Positions 35,849 to 43,731 of a stretch of 58,581 nt of DNA are shown in pieces. Positions within the stretch are counted from its first letter, which is position 1, and every line of letters starts with the position of its first letter. A program made the translations under genes and the position numbers. Source of the DNA: a virus. The stretch spans positions 1 to 58,581 of the IMG/VR virus record IMGVR_UViG_3300025096_001538, one strand, 5' to 3'. The notes under the pieces were generated by a model. That model searched no databases, was not told the origin of the DNA, and saw only the letters and a list, made by a program, of their open reading frames with translations.

Positions 35849-36112
35849 TTATTTTTTGTAATTTAGGCGTTGCCTTTTAAGTTTTTCTTTAAGTCCTGAT
35901 GTTGGTGGTTCTCCACACCAATCTGGATTATTCTCGTGTTGTCTAATCCAATTACGAACCTTTCCCAACTTTTTTTGTTCAGATCTTTTTGCTGATGGTT
36001 TTTTATAGTATTGTCGTTCTCTCAACTCTACCATTAAACCACTATCTTTAATTTTTCTTTTTAATAACCGTAGAGCGAACTCTATATTATTATTTTTTAC
36101 TTTTATTTCCAA
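35849..36112 (-). CDS. rpsU: Ribosomal protein S21 homologue (bS21)
   Basis: 87 residues; bacterial S21 is about 55-71. The N-terminal 50 residues follow the S21 pattern: I-K-V-x-N-N-N-I-E-F-A-L-R-L-L-K-R-K-I-K-D-S-G, then a V-E-L-R-E-R-Q-Y-Y-K-K-P-S segment and a strongly basic tail. S21 binds the small ribosomal subunit near the anti-Shine-Dalgarno end. A phage copy could replace the host protein and favour phage mRNAs; the strong AGGAG sites in this window are consistent with that. The extra C-terminus contains N-P-D-W-C-G-E-P-P. The gene lies upstream of the scaffold gene within the head cluster. Confidence 0.85.
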   Translation of the reverse strand: MEIKVKNNNIEFALRLLKRKIKDSGLMVELRERQYYKKPSAKRSEQKKLGKVRNWIRQHENNPDWCGEPPTSGLKEKLKRQRLNYKK

Positions 36113-36126
36113 GTAACCTCCGCTTC

Positions 36127-36810
36127 TTAATCGGTTTCGTTTTCACCACTCCAATTTGCATCAACATAATTAAAGAATTTTGATTTTTCTTCATCATCAA
36201 GTTGATCTGGTTCAGATACACCCCATTTTTCGAGTGCAGATTTGAAAAAATCTTCATATGAACCTTCTTGAACTGTGTCTGCTTCTAATTCATCACCATC
36301 TCTGTATGATTTACCTTCTGCTGTATCAACTGGAGTTGATTCATTTATTTCATAATATCTACCAAGAATGTGTCCCATATCTTCATATAGTCCACTCATT
36401 CTTTCTTGTAATGATTGAGCTTCTGTAGCAACTTTCTTAAATTGATTAGAAAGACCTGTTAATTCTTTCATATTACGATTTACCGTGATTTTATCAAACC
36501 AATCTTCGGTTTCTTGTAAGGTATGTTGTTTTGCAGTTTCTGCTAAACGAGAAAGTCTTTCTGCTAATTGTCTTAAATTACCTTCACGATAAATTTCATT
36601 TCCAAATGCATTGAAATTACCAACTTCACCCATAAACTCTTTTACATTTACTTTTTGAGTAGATTGTCCATAGACATCTTCTACTATATCAGTAAGTTTT
36701 GTTGATTTTTTTTGGGTTTTAAATCCCATATCAATATTTGAGAATGCATTGCGTGAAACCATTCCACCTAACATTGCATGTTCTTTAATTAAATCTTTTA
36801 GTTTAGCCAT
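36127..36810 (-). CDS. Leader-bearing structural/internal head protein
   Basis: About 227 residues from the ATG at 36810, which has an AGGAGA site (the reading from 36828 is less likely). It starts M-A-K-L-K-D-L-I-K-E, the shared leader, with predicted cleavage after E10. The middle (about 70-150) is helical/coiled coil. A second potential protease site (I-N-E) follows near 180. The C-terminal module (Y-E-D-F-F-K-S-A-L-E-K-W-G-V...F-F-N-Y-V-D-A-N-W) is one I associate with uncharacterised phage virion proteins. It has its own upstream promoter-like element. An internal head protein role is inferred. Confidence 0.68.
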   Translation of the reverse strand: MAKLKDLIKEHAMLGGMVSRNAFSNIDMGFKTQKKSTKLTDIVEDVYGQSTQKVNVKEFMGEVGNFNAFGNEIYREGNLRQLAERLSRLAETAKQHTLQETEDWFDKITVNRNMKELTGLSNQFKKVATEAQSLQERMSGLYEDMGHILGRYYEINESTPVDTAEGKSYRDGDELEADTVQEGSYEDFFKSALEKWGVSEPDQLDDEEKSKFFNYVDANWSGENETD

Positions 36811-36829
36811 TATATGTCTCCTAATCAAA

Positions 36830-36839
36830 TATAAATATC
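36830..36839 (-). promoter_or_regulatory. GATATTTATA element
   Basis: Sense-strand GATATTTATA lies 19 bases before the ATG at 36810 and touches the stop of the preceding gene. Confidence 0.45.
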
Positions 36840-38137
36840 TATTTTCTTAATTTTCGGTCTTTTGAATATCTTCTGAACCCATTACGAACTTTGTTCCACA
36901 ACATTTTCATAAAAGGTCTTTCACCTTCGTGTGTTCTATTCCAAGGTCCAGTTTCGATACCTCTCACGATATCCAAAGCATCATATCTATCACCCTTTAC
37001 ACCATTCATCATAATCTTAATGACTTGCTGTGATGCTTTACCTAAAATCTTTGACATCTTCTTGATGTCTGAGTCTAAATGTAATCTTGCTTCTTGTGAA
37101 CTCCATCCGGCTGGTAGTGCCCAAAAATCTTCATTTACTTCCCCTTCAGCAAAATATCCTATTTTTTCATATTCCCTTTTTACATTTGGTTTATCTATAA
37201 TAATCAATGATTTTCCAGATTTCTTATGTGTAACTTTTACTGTTTTACCTTTTTTAACTGTAAGGTTTTTCCAATCCCACCCATAATCACCTGATCTTTC
37301 CAACATATCTAAATCTGATTCATTTATTGATTCACCAAACTCTATTGTATGACCACCTTTTTCTATTTTACCATCTTTATGTAACTGTGCCATTTCTTCT
37401 TTAGAAAATTTAATATTATCTTCTTTTACTATAGATTCATTAAATCTTGGATTTTTCAATGTCGTTTGCATCCATTTCATCAAATCAGCTATGATGTCTA
37501 TATATTTTTCAATTTCTCTATCATCTTTTTTTCTAAGGGCCATGATGAATTGTTTTGCTGCCCTGGGTAAATTATGACCACGCTTTCCTAACTCTGAATA
37601 TCCTCTATCAGTTATTCCTTCTTTTACGGATTCTTTCTTATCAAGTTTAGCAATCTTCTTTCTATAGTCTCTCATTCCACCGATTAATTCATCACTATCA
37701 TCTTCATCATCGACTTGTATTGCTTTATATGTAGATTTTTTAAATGCCTTTGGTGTATCATATGGTGCAACTGCAGAAGTGGTTGTTGCTTCAAGTTTTT
37801 TACCAGTCATCTTTTGAGTATATTTGATAAGTTTGGTTATATTCTTTTTTATATCCTCACCACCTCTGTAACTATTATAAGAAAGAGCTATATGTGATGC
37901 TAATTCTTTATTACCACCAAATTTCGGTGTGAGATGTCTTATTACTTTACCCCAATTTGTAATCCGTGTATGGTCGTAATTCTTAAATTTTTTATCCAAA
38001 TCCTTATAGACTTGTATTATATTTTTAACTAATTTTGCCCTATTTTCTTTTAAAGATTCTTTCTTTTCCCAATCTTTAGCCATTTCAGGTTCGTTAGCGT
38101 GCATCCATTTTCTCTGTTTTTCAGATTTGAAGGGCAT
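36839..38137 (-). CDS. Multi-segment protein with repeated L/I-x-E protease sites
   Basis: About 432 residues from the ATG at 38137. The N-terminus is M-P-F-K-S-E-K-Q-R-K-W-M-H-A-N-E-P-E, a short motif I have seen at the start of many phage proteins. L/I/V-x-E followed by a polar or small residue recurs: S-L-K-E, S-V-K-E-G, S-I-V-K-E-D, S-I-N-E-S and V-N-E-D. These divide the chain into four or five blocks of about 60-130 residues, and the last block (about 330-432) is basic. I read it as a polyprotein-like internal head protein cut by the gp21-like protease. No enzyme motif is visible. Confidence 0.62.
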   Translation of the reverse strand: MPFKSEKQRKWMHANEPEMAKDWEKKESLKENRAKLVKNIIQVYKDLDKKFKNYDHTRITNWGKVIRHLTPKFGGNKELASHIALSYNSYRGGEDIKKNITKLIKYTQKMTGKKLEATTTSAVAPYDTPKAFKKSTYKAIQVDDEDDSDELIGGMRDYRKKIAKLDKKESVKEGITDRGYSELGKRGHNLPRAAKQFIMALRKKDDREIEKYIDIIADLMKWMQTTLKNPRFNESIVKEDNIKFSKEEMAQLHKDGKIEKGGHTIEFGESINESDLDMLERSGDYGWDWKNLTVKKGKTVKVTHKKSGKSLIIIDKPNVKREYEKIGYFAEGEVNEDFWALPAGWSSQEARLHLDSDIKKMSKILGKASQQVIKIMMNGVKGDRYDALDIVRGIETGPWNRTHEGERPFMKMLWNKVRNGFRRYSKDRKLRK

Positions 38138-38139
38138 TT

Positions 38140-38559
38140 TTACCAAGTACTTCCATCATTCTTACGATGTTTATCTATTATCTTACTCCACACTTTATAA
38201 AGGCCATCTAATTCTTTTATAGCAGTATTAAGTTTTTTAGCTACTTTACTCATATGTGTATGATATTCTTTTGTTGCTGCTTGATAATTTGCTCTACTAT
38301 TCCAATCATACATATCGTTTTCTCTTGGACCATAATCAAGTCTTGGATATCCGCGTCCTATGTCTTTAAATGTTTGGCCCCAATCTCTGTCATAATCACT
38401 AACATCTTTTAATGCTTGGAACTTTGGTAAACTTCCTTCAGTTATTTGTTCTTTAGATTCTTGATGTTGTTTCATCACACTATCTAATGTAGGTAATTTA
38501 TCACCAAACTCTCTTTTGAGATATTTACTCTCGTGTAATATTTCTTTTAATTTTTTCAT
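38140..38559 (-). CDS. Leader-bearing protein, paralogue of the 26715 gene at its N-terminus
   Basis: About 139 residues from the ATG at 38559 (TAATG overlap with the upstream gene). The start M-K-K-L-K-E-I-L-H-E is the shared leader, and the next about 25 residues match the start of the 26715 protein. A second site, Q-I-T-E-G, lies near residue 47. The C-terminal half is helical and basic. The function is unknown. Confidence 0.68.
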   Translation of the reverse strand: MKKLKEILHESKYLKREFGDKLPTLDSVMKQHQESKEQITEGSLPKFQALKDVSDYDRDWGQTFKDIGRGYPRLDYGPRENDMYDWNSRANYQAATKEYHTHMSKVAKKLNTAIKELDGLYKVWSKIIDKHRKNDGSTW

Positions 38560-39026
38560 TATTTTAACTCCGTCCAATCTTGTGGAGAACCATATTCTGC
38601 TCTATAATACCACTTTTTCTCTTTAACATTCCATATGTAAAAAAATTCTTCACCACTATGAAACTTTATTTCATCTCTATCTTTCCATTTACTTGTAGCA
38701 TTACCTTTCTCTCCTCTATCACGACCATAAAATACAGTTACATCTTTATCAGGTTTATCAAAAGAGTGGTCTTTACTACCCTTAATTTTTTTACCAAGTG
38801 TAGAAATACCCTGTTTACCAAGTTTCATTAATTCCTTTACTTTCGCTGAATTATTATAATACCTTTTCAAGTGTTTTCCTACCCAAGAAGGATAACCATC
38901 GTAGTGTCCATAAGTAGATAGTACTTTACCACTTGGAGCTTCAATACCAACACCCCAACGAGTTCCCTCATTGATAATATTCTGAACTTCTTCCTTGATA
39001 ATTTCTCTTAATCTTGATGCTTTCAT
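38559..39026 (-). CDS. Hypothetical protein with protease-site leader
   Basis: 155 residues. The first 20 residues form an amphipathic helix ending I-I-N-E-G, a good L/I-x-E site. After it comes a compact domain: G-V-G-I-E-A-P-S-G-K, G-H-Y-D-G-Y-P-S-W-V-G-K-H-L, V-F-Y-G-R-D-R-G-E, and F-F-Y-I-W-N-V with K-W-Y-Y-R at the end. I associate this set of motifs with an uncharacterised family widespread in phages. If cleavage takes place, the mature product would be just this domain (about 135 residues). Confidence 0.68.
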   Translation of the reverse strand: MKASRLREIIKEEVQNIINEGTRWGVGIEAPSGKVLSTYGHYDGYPSWVGKHLKRYYNNSAKVKELMKLGKQGISTLGKKIKGSKDHSFDKPDKDVTVFYGRDRGEKGNATSKWKDRDEIKFHSGEEFFYIWNVKEKKWYYRAEYGSPQDWTELK

Positions 39027-39035
39027 TTTAAACTC

Positions 39036-39782
39036 CTAAAATTTCTTCTTACCTTGCCAATGAACACCATCATAGTATAGATTTGATTTTCTAAATCCAG
39101 TTTTCATTGTAAAATGTCTTACGAAAAATCCTTTGTCTCTTGGTCTTATACCAATCACATTTAATTTATTTCCTTTAATCTCGTAACTACCTTTATTATC
39201 AATACTTCCACTATAAACTAACTTTTTAATTTTTTCTTCACCACTCATCTTCATAGGATTACCTGGTATATCATCTTTTTTAGAAACTTTAATTACCTTT
39301 TCATTTACTGATTCGGTCCATTTATTCTTTTCTGCCATCTTCTCTAATTTTTTCCACTCAGTTCCCATCTTATTAGTAACTCTACTAAAAGCTGACTTAT
39401 CAGTTTTTTTCATATTCATCATAAATCTGTATAAACCTTCCCAATTAGGTTCGACATTAATAGTTCTGGCTTCTTTTTTCAAACGACTCTTTTCGGCTCT
39501 TCCACGATTCTTGGATTGTGCTTCAAATCCCACTATCTTACCACCTTTATGTGAAGCGTCTTTACCATCTCCATTACCATAAGTACCTTTTTTACGATTG
39601 TATTGGTTCAACTCGGCCCTATACTTTTTGGCTTTGGTAGATGAACCATATTTCTTATACTCTTTTTTATAATCTCGTTTCGTTTCTTCACCAAGAGCAA
39701 CAATTTCCTGTTTGACTAAATCAGTAATGTATTCTTTCATTCTTTTCTTATAATCATTCACAGGTTCTTCCTCATGTTTCAC
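39036..39782 (-). CDS. Basic hypothetical protein
   Basis: 248 residues if a GTG at 39782 is the start. The in-frame upstream codons are open for only about 14 more residues and contain no better start, and no clear ribosome binding site is seen, so the 5' end is uncertain. The protein is Lys-rich, with a probable coiled region at 15-50 and a potential protease site (S-V-N-E-K) near 165. After that a small beta domain follows (about 195-248). It lies within the block of leader-bearing proteins. The function is unknown. Confidence 0.6.
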   Translation of the reverse strand: MKHEEEPVNDYKKRMKEYITDLVKQEIVALGEETKRDYKKEYKKYGSSTKAKKYRAELNQYNRKKGTYGNGDGKDASHKGGKIVGFEAQSKNRGRAEKSRLKKEARTINVEPNWEGLYRFMMNMKKTDKSAFSRVTNKMGTEWKKLEKMAEKNKWTESVNEKVIKVSKKDDIPGNPMKMSGEEKIKKLVYSGSIDNKGSYEIKGNKLNVIGIRPRDKGFFVRHFTMKTGFRKSNLYYDGVHWQGKKKF

Positions 39783-39835
39783 CCAAACTGGATGTTCTTC
39801 ACCACTATATGGTCAAGTATGGTGACCAGGTTTCA

Positions 39836-40096
39836 TTATCTAATATACTTTTTAAGTGATTTTACAAAATCATTTTTAGCATTTCCACCAAACTCTGTTT
39901 TAACTAAAAATGCAACACCTCGTGCAACTTCATCTAAACTAACACTACCCCCACCTTTTTTCTCGGCCTTTTTGAATCCACCCAAGAAACCTTTGTATAC
40001 CCAAGTCCAAAGAGATTCATTTTCTTCGTTTAGTTTTTCATCAAGACGGAAGGTTTTCCACTTTCGAGTCATATCAAATACTTGTTTCTTTTTCAC
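39836..40096 (-). CDS. Small basic hypothetical protein
   Basis: 86 residues starting at a GTG that forms a TAGTG overlap with the upstream gene. A K-L-N-E-E site near residue 22 would release a 64-residue basic product. A Gly-rich patch (K-K-G-G-G-S) precedes a final helix. The function is unknown. Confidence 0.58.
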   Translation of the reverse strand: MKKKQVFDMTRKWKTFRLDEKLNEENESLWTWVYKGFLGGFKKAEKKGGGSVSLDEVARGVAFLVKTEFGGNAKNDFVKSLKKYIR

Positions 40097-41553
40097 TATA
40101 ATTCCCTCTTAACCAATCTAGCATATTTACTAACTTCTTGTGGATCTAATCGTAATGCTACAATAGTTCTACCCAAGATAGCTAACTTCCTTTTACGATT
40201 AAGATTACCTCTACTTACCGCATCAATAAACTTTTTCATATATCTATCAATTACTGCAGGAATTGGTTGAGAGAAAGCTTCTTCATCTTCCTTCATCAGA
40301 CTTTTAATTTCTTCACGGATTACTTTGCGAAGAATATCTTCACTTATTTTCATTTTGTTTCTCCTAATATATTGTTTAGCCTCTCTACGAGATAATTCTT
40401 TTCCAGTTCTAGCTGGTTTTGGGTATTGTTTACCAGTATATGGATCTATACCTCCAGTTTCACGAGCTTTCTTTTGTTTATACAATAATTGTGCATTTTG
40501 GTCATCTCCAAACACATCACTTTGTGTGCTAACTTGTATACCATAATTTTTCCTATCACCATCTTCATAAATGTTACCTTGTGCATCTACACCCACCATC
40601 ATTCCATCTTCTTTGTCTTTCCATTGAATAATAGTTTGACCATTATCTGCTTCTTGTGTACCTTGTAATTCTAATCTATCTGGATCTTGAGTACCACCGA
40701 TTCTACTTAATACACTGGATCCCATTCTTTGTGTATCTTTATCGTCTTTAATTGGTTTTATACCTGCATCTTTTCTATCTTCTGCATCTCTTGAATCTTG
40801 TGCGTCTTGAGATTTCATATCATCTGCTTCATCATCTGCTGATTGTGACTTTTGTTTTTCAAGATCCCAAAGTTTTTTATTTGCTGCGGTGGCTGCATCA
40901 TCGTATCGTGAATCTCCACCTTGAGTCATACCACCAAATTGTTGTGCCATTTGATTGGCATCATCTGCATCTTTTTGTGCTTGTGATATTTGAGAATCTA
41001 AATCACCACCATCTTCTGGTTCATCTGAAAAATGTTGTGCATTTCGTGTATCACCGTAATCTCTTTCATCATCTTCGTCATCAACTTCCTGACCATAGTT
41101 ATCGTCATATGGATTTGCACTTACACGAGGTTTACCCGTATCACTCTTACTATCTGGAGCTGGTACTTTCGGTTCATCATCTTTCTTTGCGTCTTGTGCT
41201 TTTTGAGAACCAGGATTATCTTTTAAATATTTTGCTTGTCCTTCAGGACCCAAATCATCCCACCAATCTTCTTTTAATTCTTCACCACTTCTACCAGCAA
41301 ATTGTTTTTTATAAAAATCTACATCAGATTGAGATTGTTTTTTAGGTTCTTCCTTTTTATCTGGAGTAAGTTTATCCTTTATCTTCTTAAAAATACTAAC
41401 TGATTTTCCGTGAAGTGGATGTTCTGGATTCCTCAATGGTGTTGTTGCTTTAATTGTTCTACCAGTCTGTGGATTTTTTAAATGCATTTGTGTCATATGA
41501 TTGACTGTTGCTGCAACAATAGGATTTTCAACTAATAATTTTTTTCTACTCAC
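40096..41553 (-). CDS. Large acidic/Gln-rich protein with N-terminal protease site
   Basis: 485 residues. It starts M-S-R-K-K-L-L-V-E-N, an early L-x-E site. Residues 60-300 are low complexity, rich in Asp, Gln, Lys and Pro, and resemble an intrinsically disordered core protein. About residues 290-370 form a small ordered beta-rich segment. Near residue 405 a K-M-K-I-S-E site precedes a helical C-terminal part that also contains S-L-M-K-E. It lies directly downstream of the prohead protease gene, where T4 has gene 22. It may be a second core/scaffold-like or internal protein. Confidence 0.62.
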   Translation of the reverse strand: MSRKKLLVENPIVAATVNHMTQMHLKNPQTGRTIKATTPLRNPEHPLHGKSVSIFKKIKDKLTPDKKEEPKKQSQSDVDFYKKQFAGRSGEELKEDWWDDLGPEGQAKYLKDNPGSQKAQDAKKDDEPKVPAPDSKSDTGKPRVSANPYDDNYGQEVDDEDDERDYGDTRNAQHFSDEPEDGGDLDSQISQAQKDADDANQMAQQFGGMTQGGDSRYDDAATAANKKLWDLEKQKSQSADDEADDMKSQDAQDSRDAEDRKDAGIKPIKDDKDTQRMGSSVLSRIGGTQDPDRLELQGTQEADNGQTIIQWKDKEDGMMVGVDAQGNIYEDGDRKNYGIQVSTQSDVFGDDQNAQLLYKQKKARETGGIDPYTGKQYPKPARTGKELSRREAKQYIRRNKMKISEDILRKVIREEIKSLMKEDEEAFSQPIPAVIDRYMKKFIDAVSRGNLNRKRKLAILGRTIVALRLDPQEVSKYARLVKREL

Positions 41554-41555
41554 AG

Positions 41556-42176
41556 TTACTCTCCACGAATAATATCGTTTATTATACTTTCGACTTTACA
41601 ATACTTACCACAGGTTCTACCTTCTGTAATTGGTATTTCGTTTCCAACACTTTCTTTCATGGGATATAGGAAAGCTCCGTGTGTGGATGGATTTGATACG
41701 AAATCGAATGCTATCAATTCGAAGTCATCTCCTACTTTTTGACCTTCTCCTTCTTCAAGTGGTGTAACTGAACCCATACCACGAGAACTTATACCTAATT
41801 TAATACCTGCTTTAAATAATTCTGTTAATATATTACCACTTGGTGTTCCAAGAACCTCAACCGTACCGACTAAGTTCTTACCTTCCCAATGCATTTCTGT
41901 AATATTATGAGATACATTTTGTAAATTGACTACGGAACTCTCTGGATGGTCTAATTCACCCATTGCTCGTTTCTGTTTAATGAAACTCTCATCATATTTT
42001 TGAGATTCTCGTGCCAAAATACCATGTGGATAAACTCTACCATTCTGGTTTTTTGCATCTGACCTCTGTAAGACACCATGAACCACTAAACGACCATGAT
42101 TTTGTTTAATTGATTCGTTTATTTGTTCTGCTGTTACCTCAAATGGTAAATAATCTACTATTAATTGTTTTGACAT
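41556..42176 (-). CDS. Prohead maturation protease (gp21-like)
   Basis: 206 residues (T4 gp21: 212). The catalytic residues of this serine protease family are visible: His77 in G-E-L-D-H-P and Ser130/131 in G-I-S-S-R-G. The fold strands G-R-L-V-V-H-G-V-L-Q, L-V-G-T-V-E-V-L and I-A-F-D-F-V-S-N-P-S also fit. Like T4 gp21 it should cut after L/I-x-E and destroy itself; candidate self-sites are I-N-E near 19-21 and I-T-E near 186-188. It acts inside the prohead on the capsid protein, the scaffold and probably the leader-bearing proteins described here. Confidence 0.92.
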   Translation of the reverse strand: MSKQLIVDYLPFEVTAEQINESIKQNHGRLVVHGVLQRSDAKNQNGRVYPHGILARESQKYDESFIKQKRAMGELDHPESSVVNLQNVSHNITEMHWEGKNLVGTVEVLGTPSGNILTELFKAGIKLGISSRGMGSVTPLEEGEGQKVGDDFELIAFDFVSNPSTHGAFLYPMKESVGNEIPITEGRTCGKYCKVESIINDIIRGE

Positions 42177-42185
42177 TTTCTACTC

Positions 42186-42704
42186 CTATCTCTTAAATCT
42201 TTCATAGAACTTTGCAAACGAGTGAACGGATTCGGGTACTAAATTATCAATTTCTGCTAGAAATGAATCAAGTACTTTATACAAGGGTTTACTTATACCA
42301 TATGTAAGTGCTCCTGCATTATAATTTCTCCACCCCTTCTTTGGATTATCCGAATAAGTTGTATACTTCTTCATAAATTCTGGAAAATCTTTTTCAGACT
42401 TTTTATACCAATCATCTATTATACCACGCCTTCCAAATATCTCAGTATAAAAATCTGAGTTTCCAAGAGCCTGTCTTAAATCTCCTGAAGTTATCTTTTT
42501 ATCTCTCTTTATTTCTCTGTGTATAAATTGGGTAAGTGGTCTTTCTAAGGATTTGAATTTTCTTAAATTAAAATCATCGGGTTCAATCTTGATTATTGTG
42601 TCGAAAAGTTTATCAAAAACACGATATTTAATAAATTTTGCATTTACCTTTCCTTCACTAATCCTACGATATTGTTTACCGTTTATTTCTATAATTTTTT
42701 TCAT
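42186..42704 (-). CDS. Hypothetical protein with R-I-S-E leader
   Basis: 172 residues. The first 17 residues (M-K-K-I-I-E-I-N-G-K-Q-Y-R-R-I-S-E) end in an I-x-E site. The mature part is basic and helical with aromatic residues (Y-K-K-S-E-K-D-F-P-E-F, K-G-W-R-N-Y). It lies nine bases upstream of the prohead protease gene. I recognise no domain. Confidence 0.62.
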   Translation of the reverse strand: MKKIIEINGKQYRRISEGKVNAKFIKYRVFDKLFDTIIKIEPDDFNLRKFKSLERPLTQFIHREIKRDKKITSGDLRQALGNSDFYTEIFGRRGIIDDWYKKSEKDFPEFMKKYTTYSDNPKKGWRNYNAGALTYGISKPLYKVLDSFLAEIDNLVPESVHSFAKFYERFKR

Positions 42705-42706
42705 TT

Positions 42707-43051
42707 TTAATCCTCCTTCATAAAATCAAATTCTTGATCTTTAAAGATTTGTTCAAATTCTTCAACATAGTCCTTTGCTAAGGACTTTCTTTGTCTTTTT
42801 GGGAAAACATCCAAGTGATTTCCACCATAAGACCTAACATATCGTTTAGCACCATCATCAATCAGATAAATAAATGCCTTTGAAGCAAGACCTTTACGAT
42901 ATTTTCCTTGTTTCTTCTTTTTTGACAAGTTTTTCAATATCGGCATATACTTTTGTCGATAAAGATTTGCATCATTGTCAATATAAAGTTTTAATTCTTT
43001 CATTTCGTCTGAGAGGTTTTTCTCAACTAATAAATCTTTAAGTTTTATCAT
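42707..43051 (-). CDS. Leader-bearing small protein
   Basis: 114 residues. It starts M-I-K-L-K-D-L-L-V-E, a perfect copy of the shared leader, with predicted cleavage after E10. The mature part is basic (K-K-K-Q-G-K-Y-R-K-G) with one A-F-I-Y-L-I-D-D-G-A-K-R-Y-V strand-turn. Its position between portal and protease genes is where T4 encodes small core proteins (gp67/gp68). Confidence 0.68.
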   Translation of the reverse strand: MIKLKDLLVEKNLSDEMKELKLYIDNDANLYRQKYMPILKNLSKKKKQGKYRKGLASKAFIYLIDDGAKRYVRSYGGNHLDVFPKRQRKSLAKDYVEEFEQIFKDQEFDFMKED

Positions 43052-43236
43052 TTATCTCTACCCATCATTATTTCATGTCGTAAATCTTCGAGTTTCTTAA
43101 TCCACTCGGTTAATTTTTTAATCATATAGTTCTTACTGACATCCTTGCGATGTATTTCTGTGTGCCATCTTTTTAATAAAGTCGAAATACCATACAAAGA
43201 GTCCATATAAGACTTTCTGTTTTCTTCGAAAGGCAT
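43048..43236 (-). CDS. Small helical hypothetical protein
   Basis: 62 residues, charged and helical (K-L-T-E-W-I-K-K-L-E-D-L near 40-51). It is tightly packed between two neighbours (three-base gap, four-base overlap). There is no leader. It may be a prohead core component by position only. Confidence 0.58.
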   Translation of the reverse strand: MPFEENRKSYMDSLYGISTLLKRWHTEIHRKDVSKNYMIKKLTEWIKKLEDLRHEIMMGRDK

Positions 43237-43239
43237 TTT

Positions 43240-43731
43240 CTAATGTAGCTGACCGACTTTATTCGCTAATCGAACTAACCTCTCACTAATTTTACTTAGA
43301 GCTTTGTGTGTGGTTTTCCAATAATCTCTTGAATCCACTTTTAACTCATTTTTTAACTTAACATTATACTTAACCACTCGTTCTAACTCTGTGAGATTGT
43401 CACGAGTCTCTCTCATTGCCATTCCAATTTTTTGCTTGGGTGTCATAGAGTCATCATTTCTCCAAGCGTGATATCTACCTTCATTTACTATTGACTCTTT
43501 CCTCAACTTCGGGTCATCAGCATTAAAATTGGCTGTTCCAATGGTTGGATCACTATGTCCACCAGTGTAACCAGCCTTTCCTTTTTTCTTACCCTTTTTA
43601 TTGCTACCGCCAAATGCATGTGGTGTATTATATTGACCACCTGCACTTGCAGTAGAGTTGGCTTCGTCTAATTCTTGTTTGATTAACTCACGAACAAGTT
43701 TACGAAATAAATCTTCGTTAAGATGTGACAT
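43240..43731 (-). CDS. Hypothetical head-region protein with internal protease sites
   Basis: 163 residues. The N-terminal about 23 residues form an amphipathic helix ending in L-D-E-A; S-H-L-N-E-D lies near the start. A Gly/Lys-rich linker (30-60) leads to S-I-V-N-E-G-R-Y-H-A-W-R-N-D-D near 80-92. The final 75 residues form a helical domain (P-K-Q-K-I-G-M-A-M-R-E, V-K-Y-N-V-K-L-K-N-E). The I-V-N-E|G site sits exactly before this domain, so the mature product would be about 80 residues. The gene overlaps its upstream neighbour by 14 bases. Confidence 0.65.
   Translation of the reverse strand: MSHLNEDLFRKLVRELIKQELDEANSTASAGGQYNTPHAFGGSNKKGKKKGKAGYTGGHSDPTIGTANFNADDPKLRKESIVNEGRYHAWRNDDSMTPKQKIGMAMRETRDNLTELERVVKYNVKLKNELKVDSRDYWKTTHKALSKISERLVRLANKVGQLH

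Noticed and set aside
40752-41345. Plus-strand ORF of 197 codons rich in His and Leu
   Set aside because: It is a shadow of the low-complexity Asp/Gln-rich gene on the minus strand.
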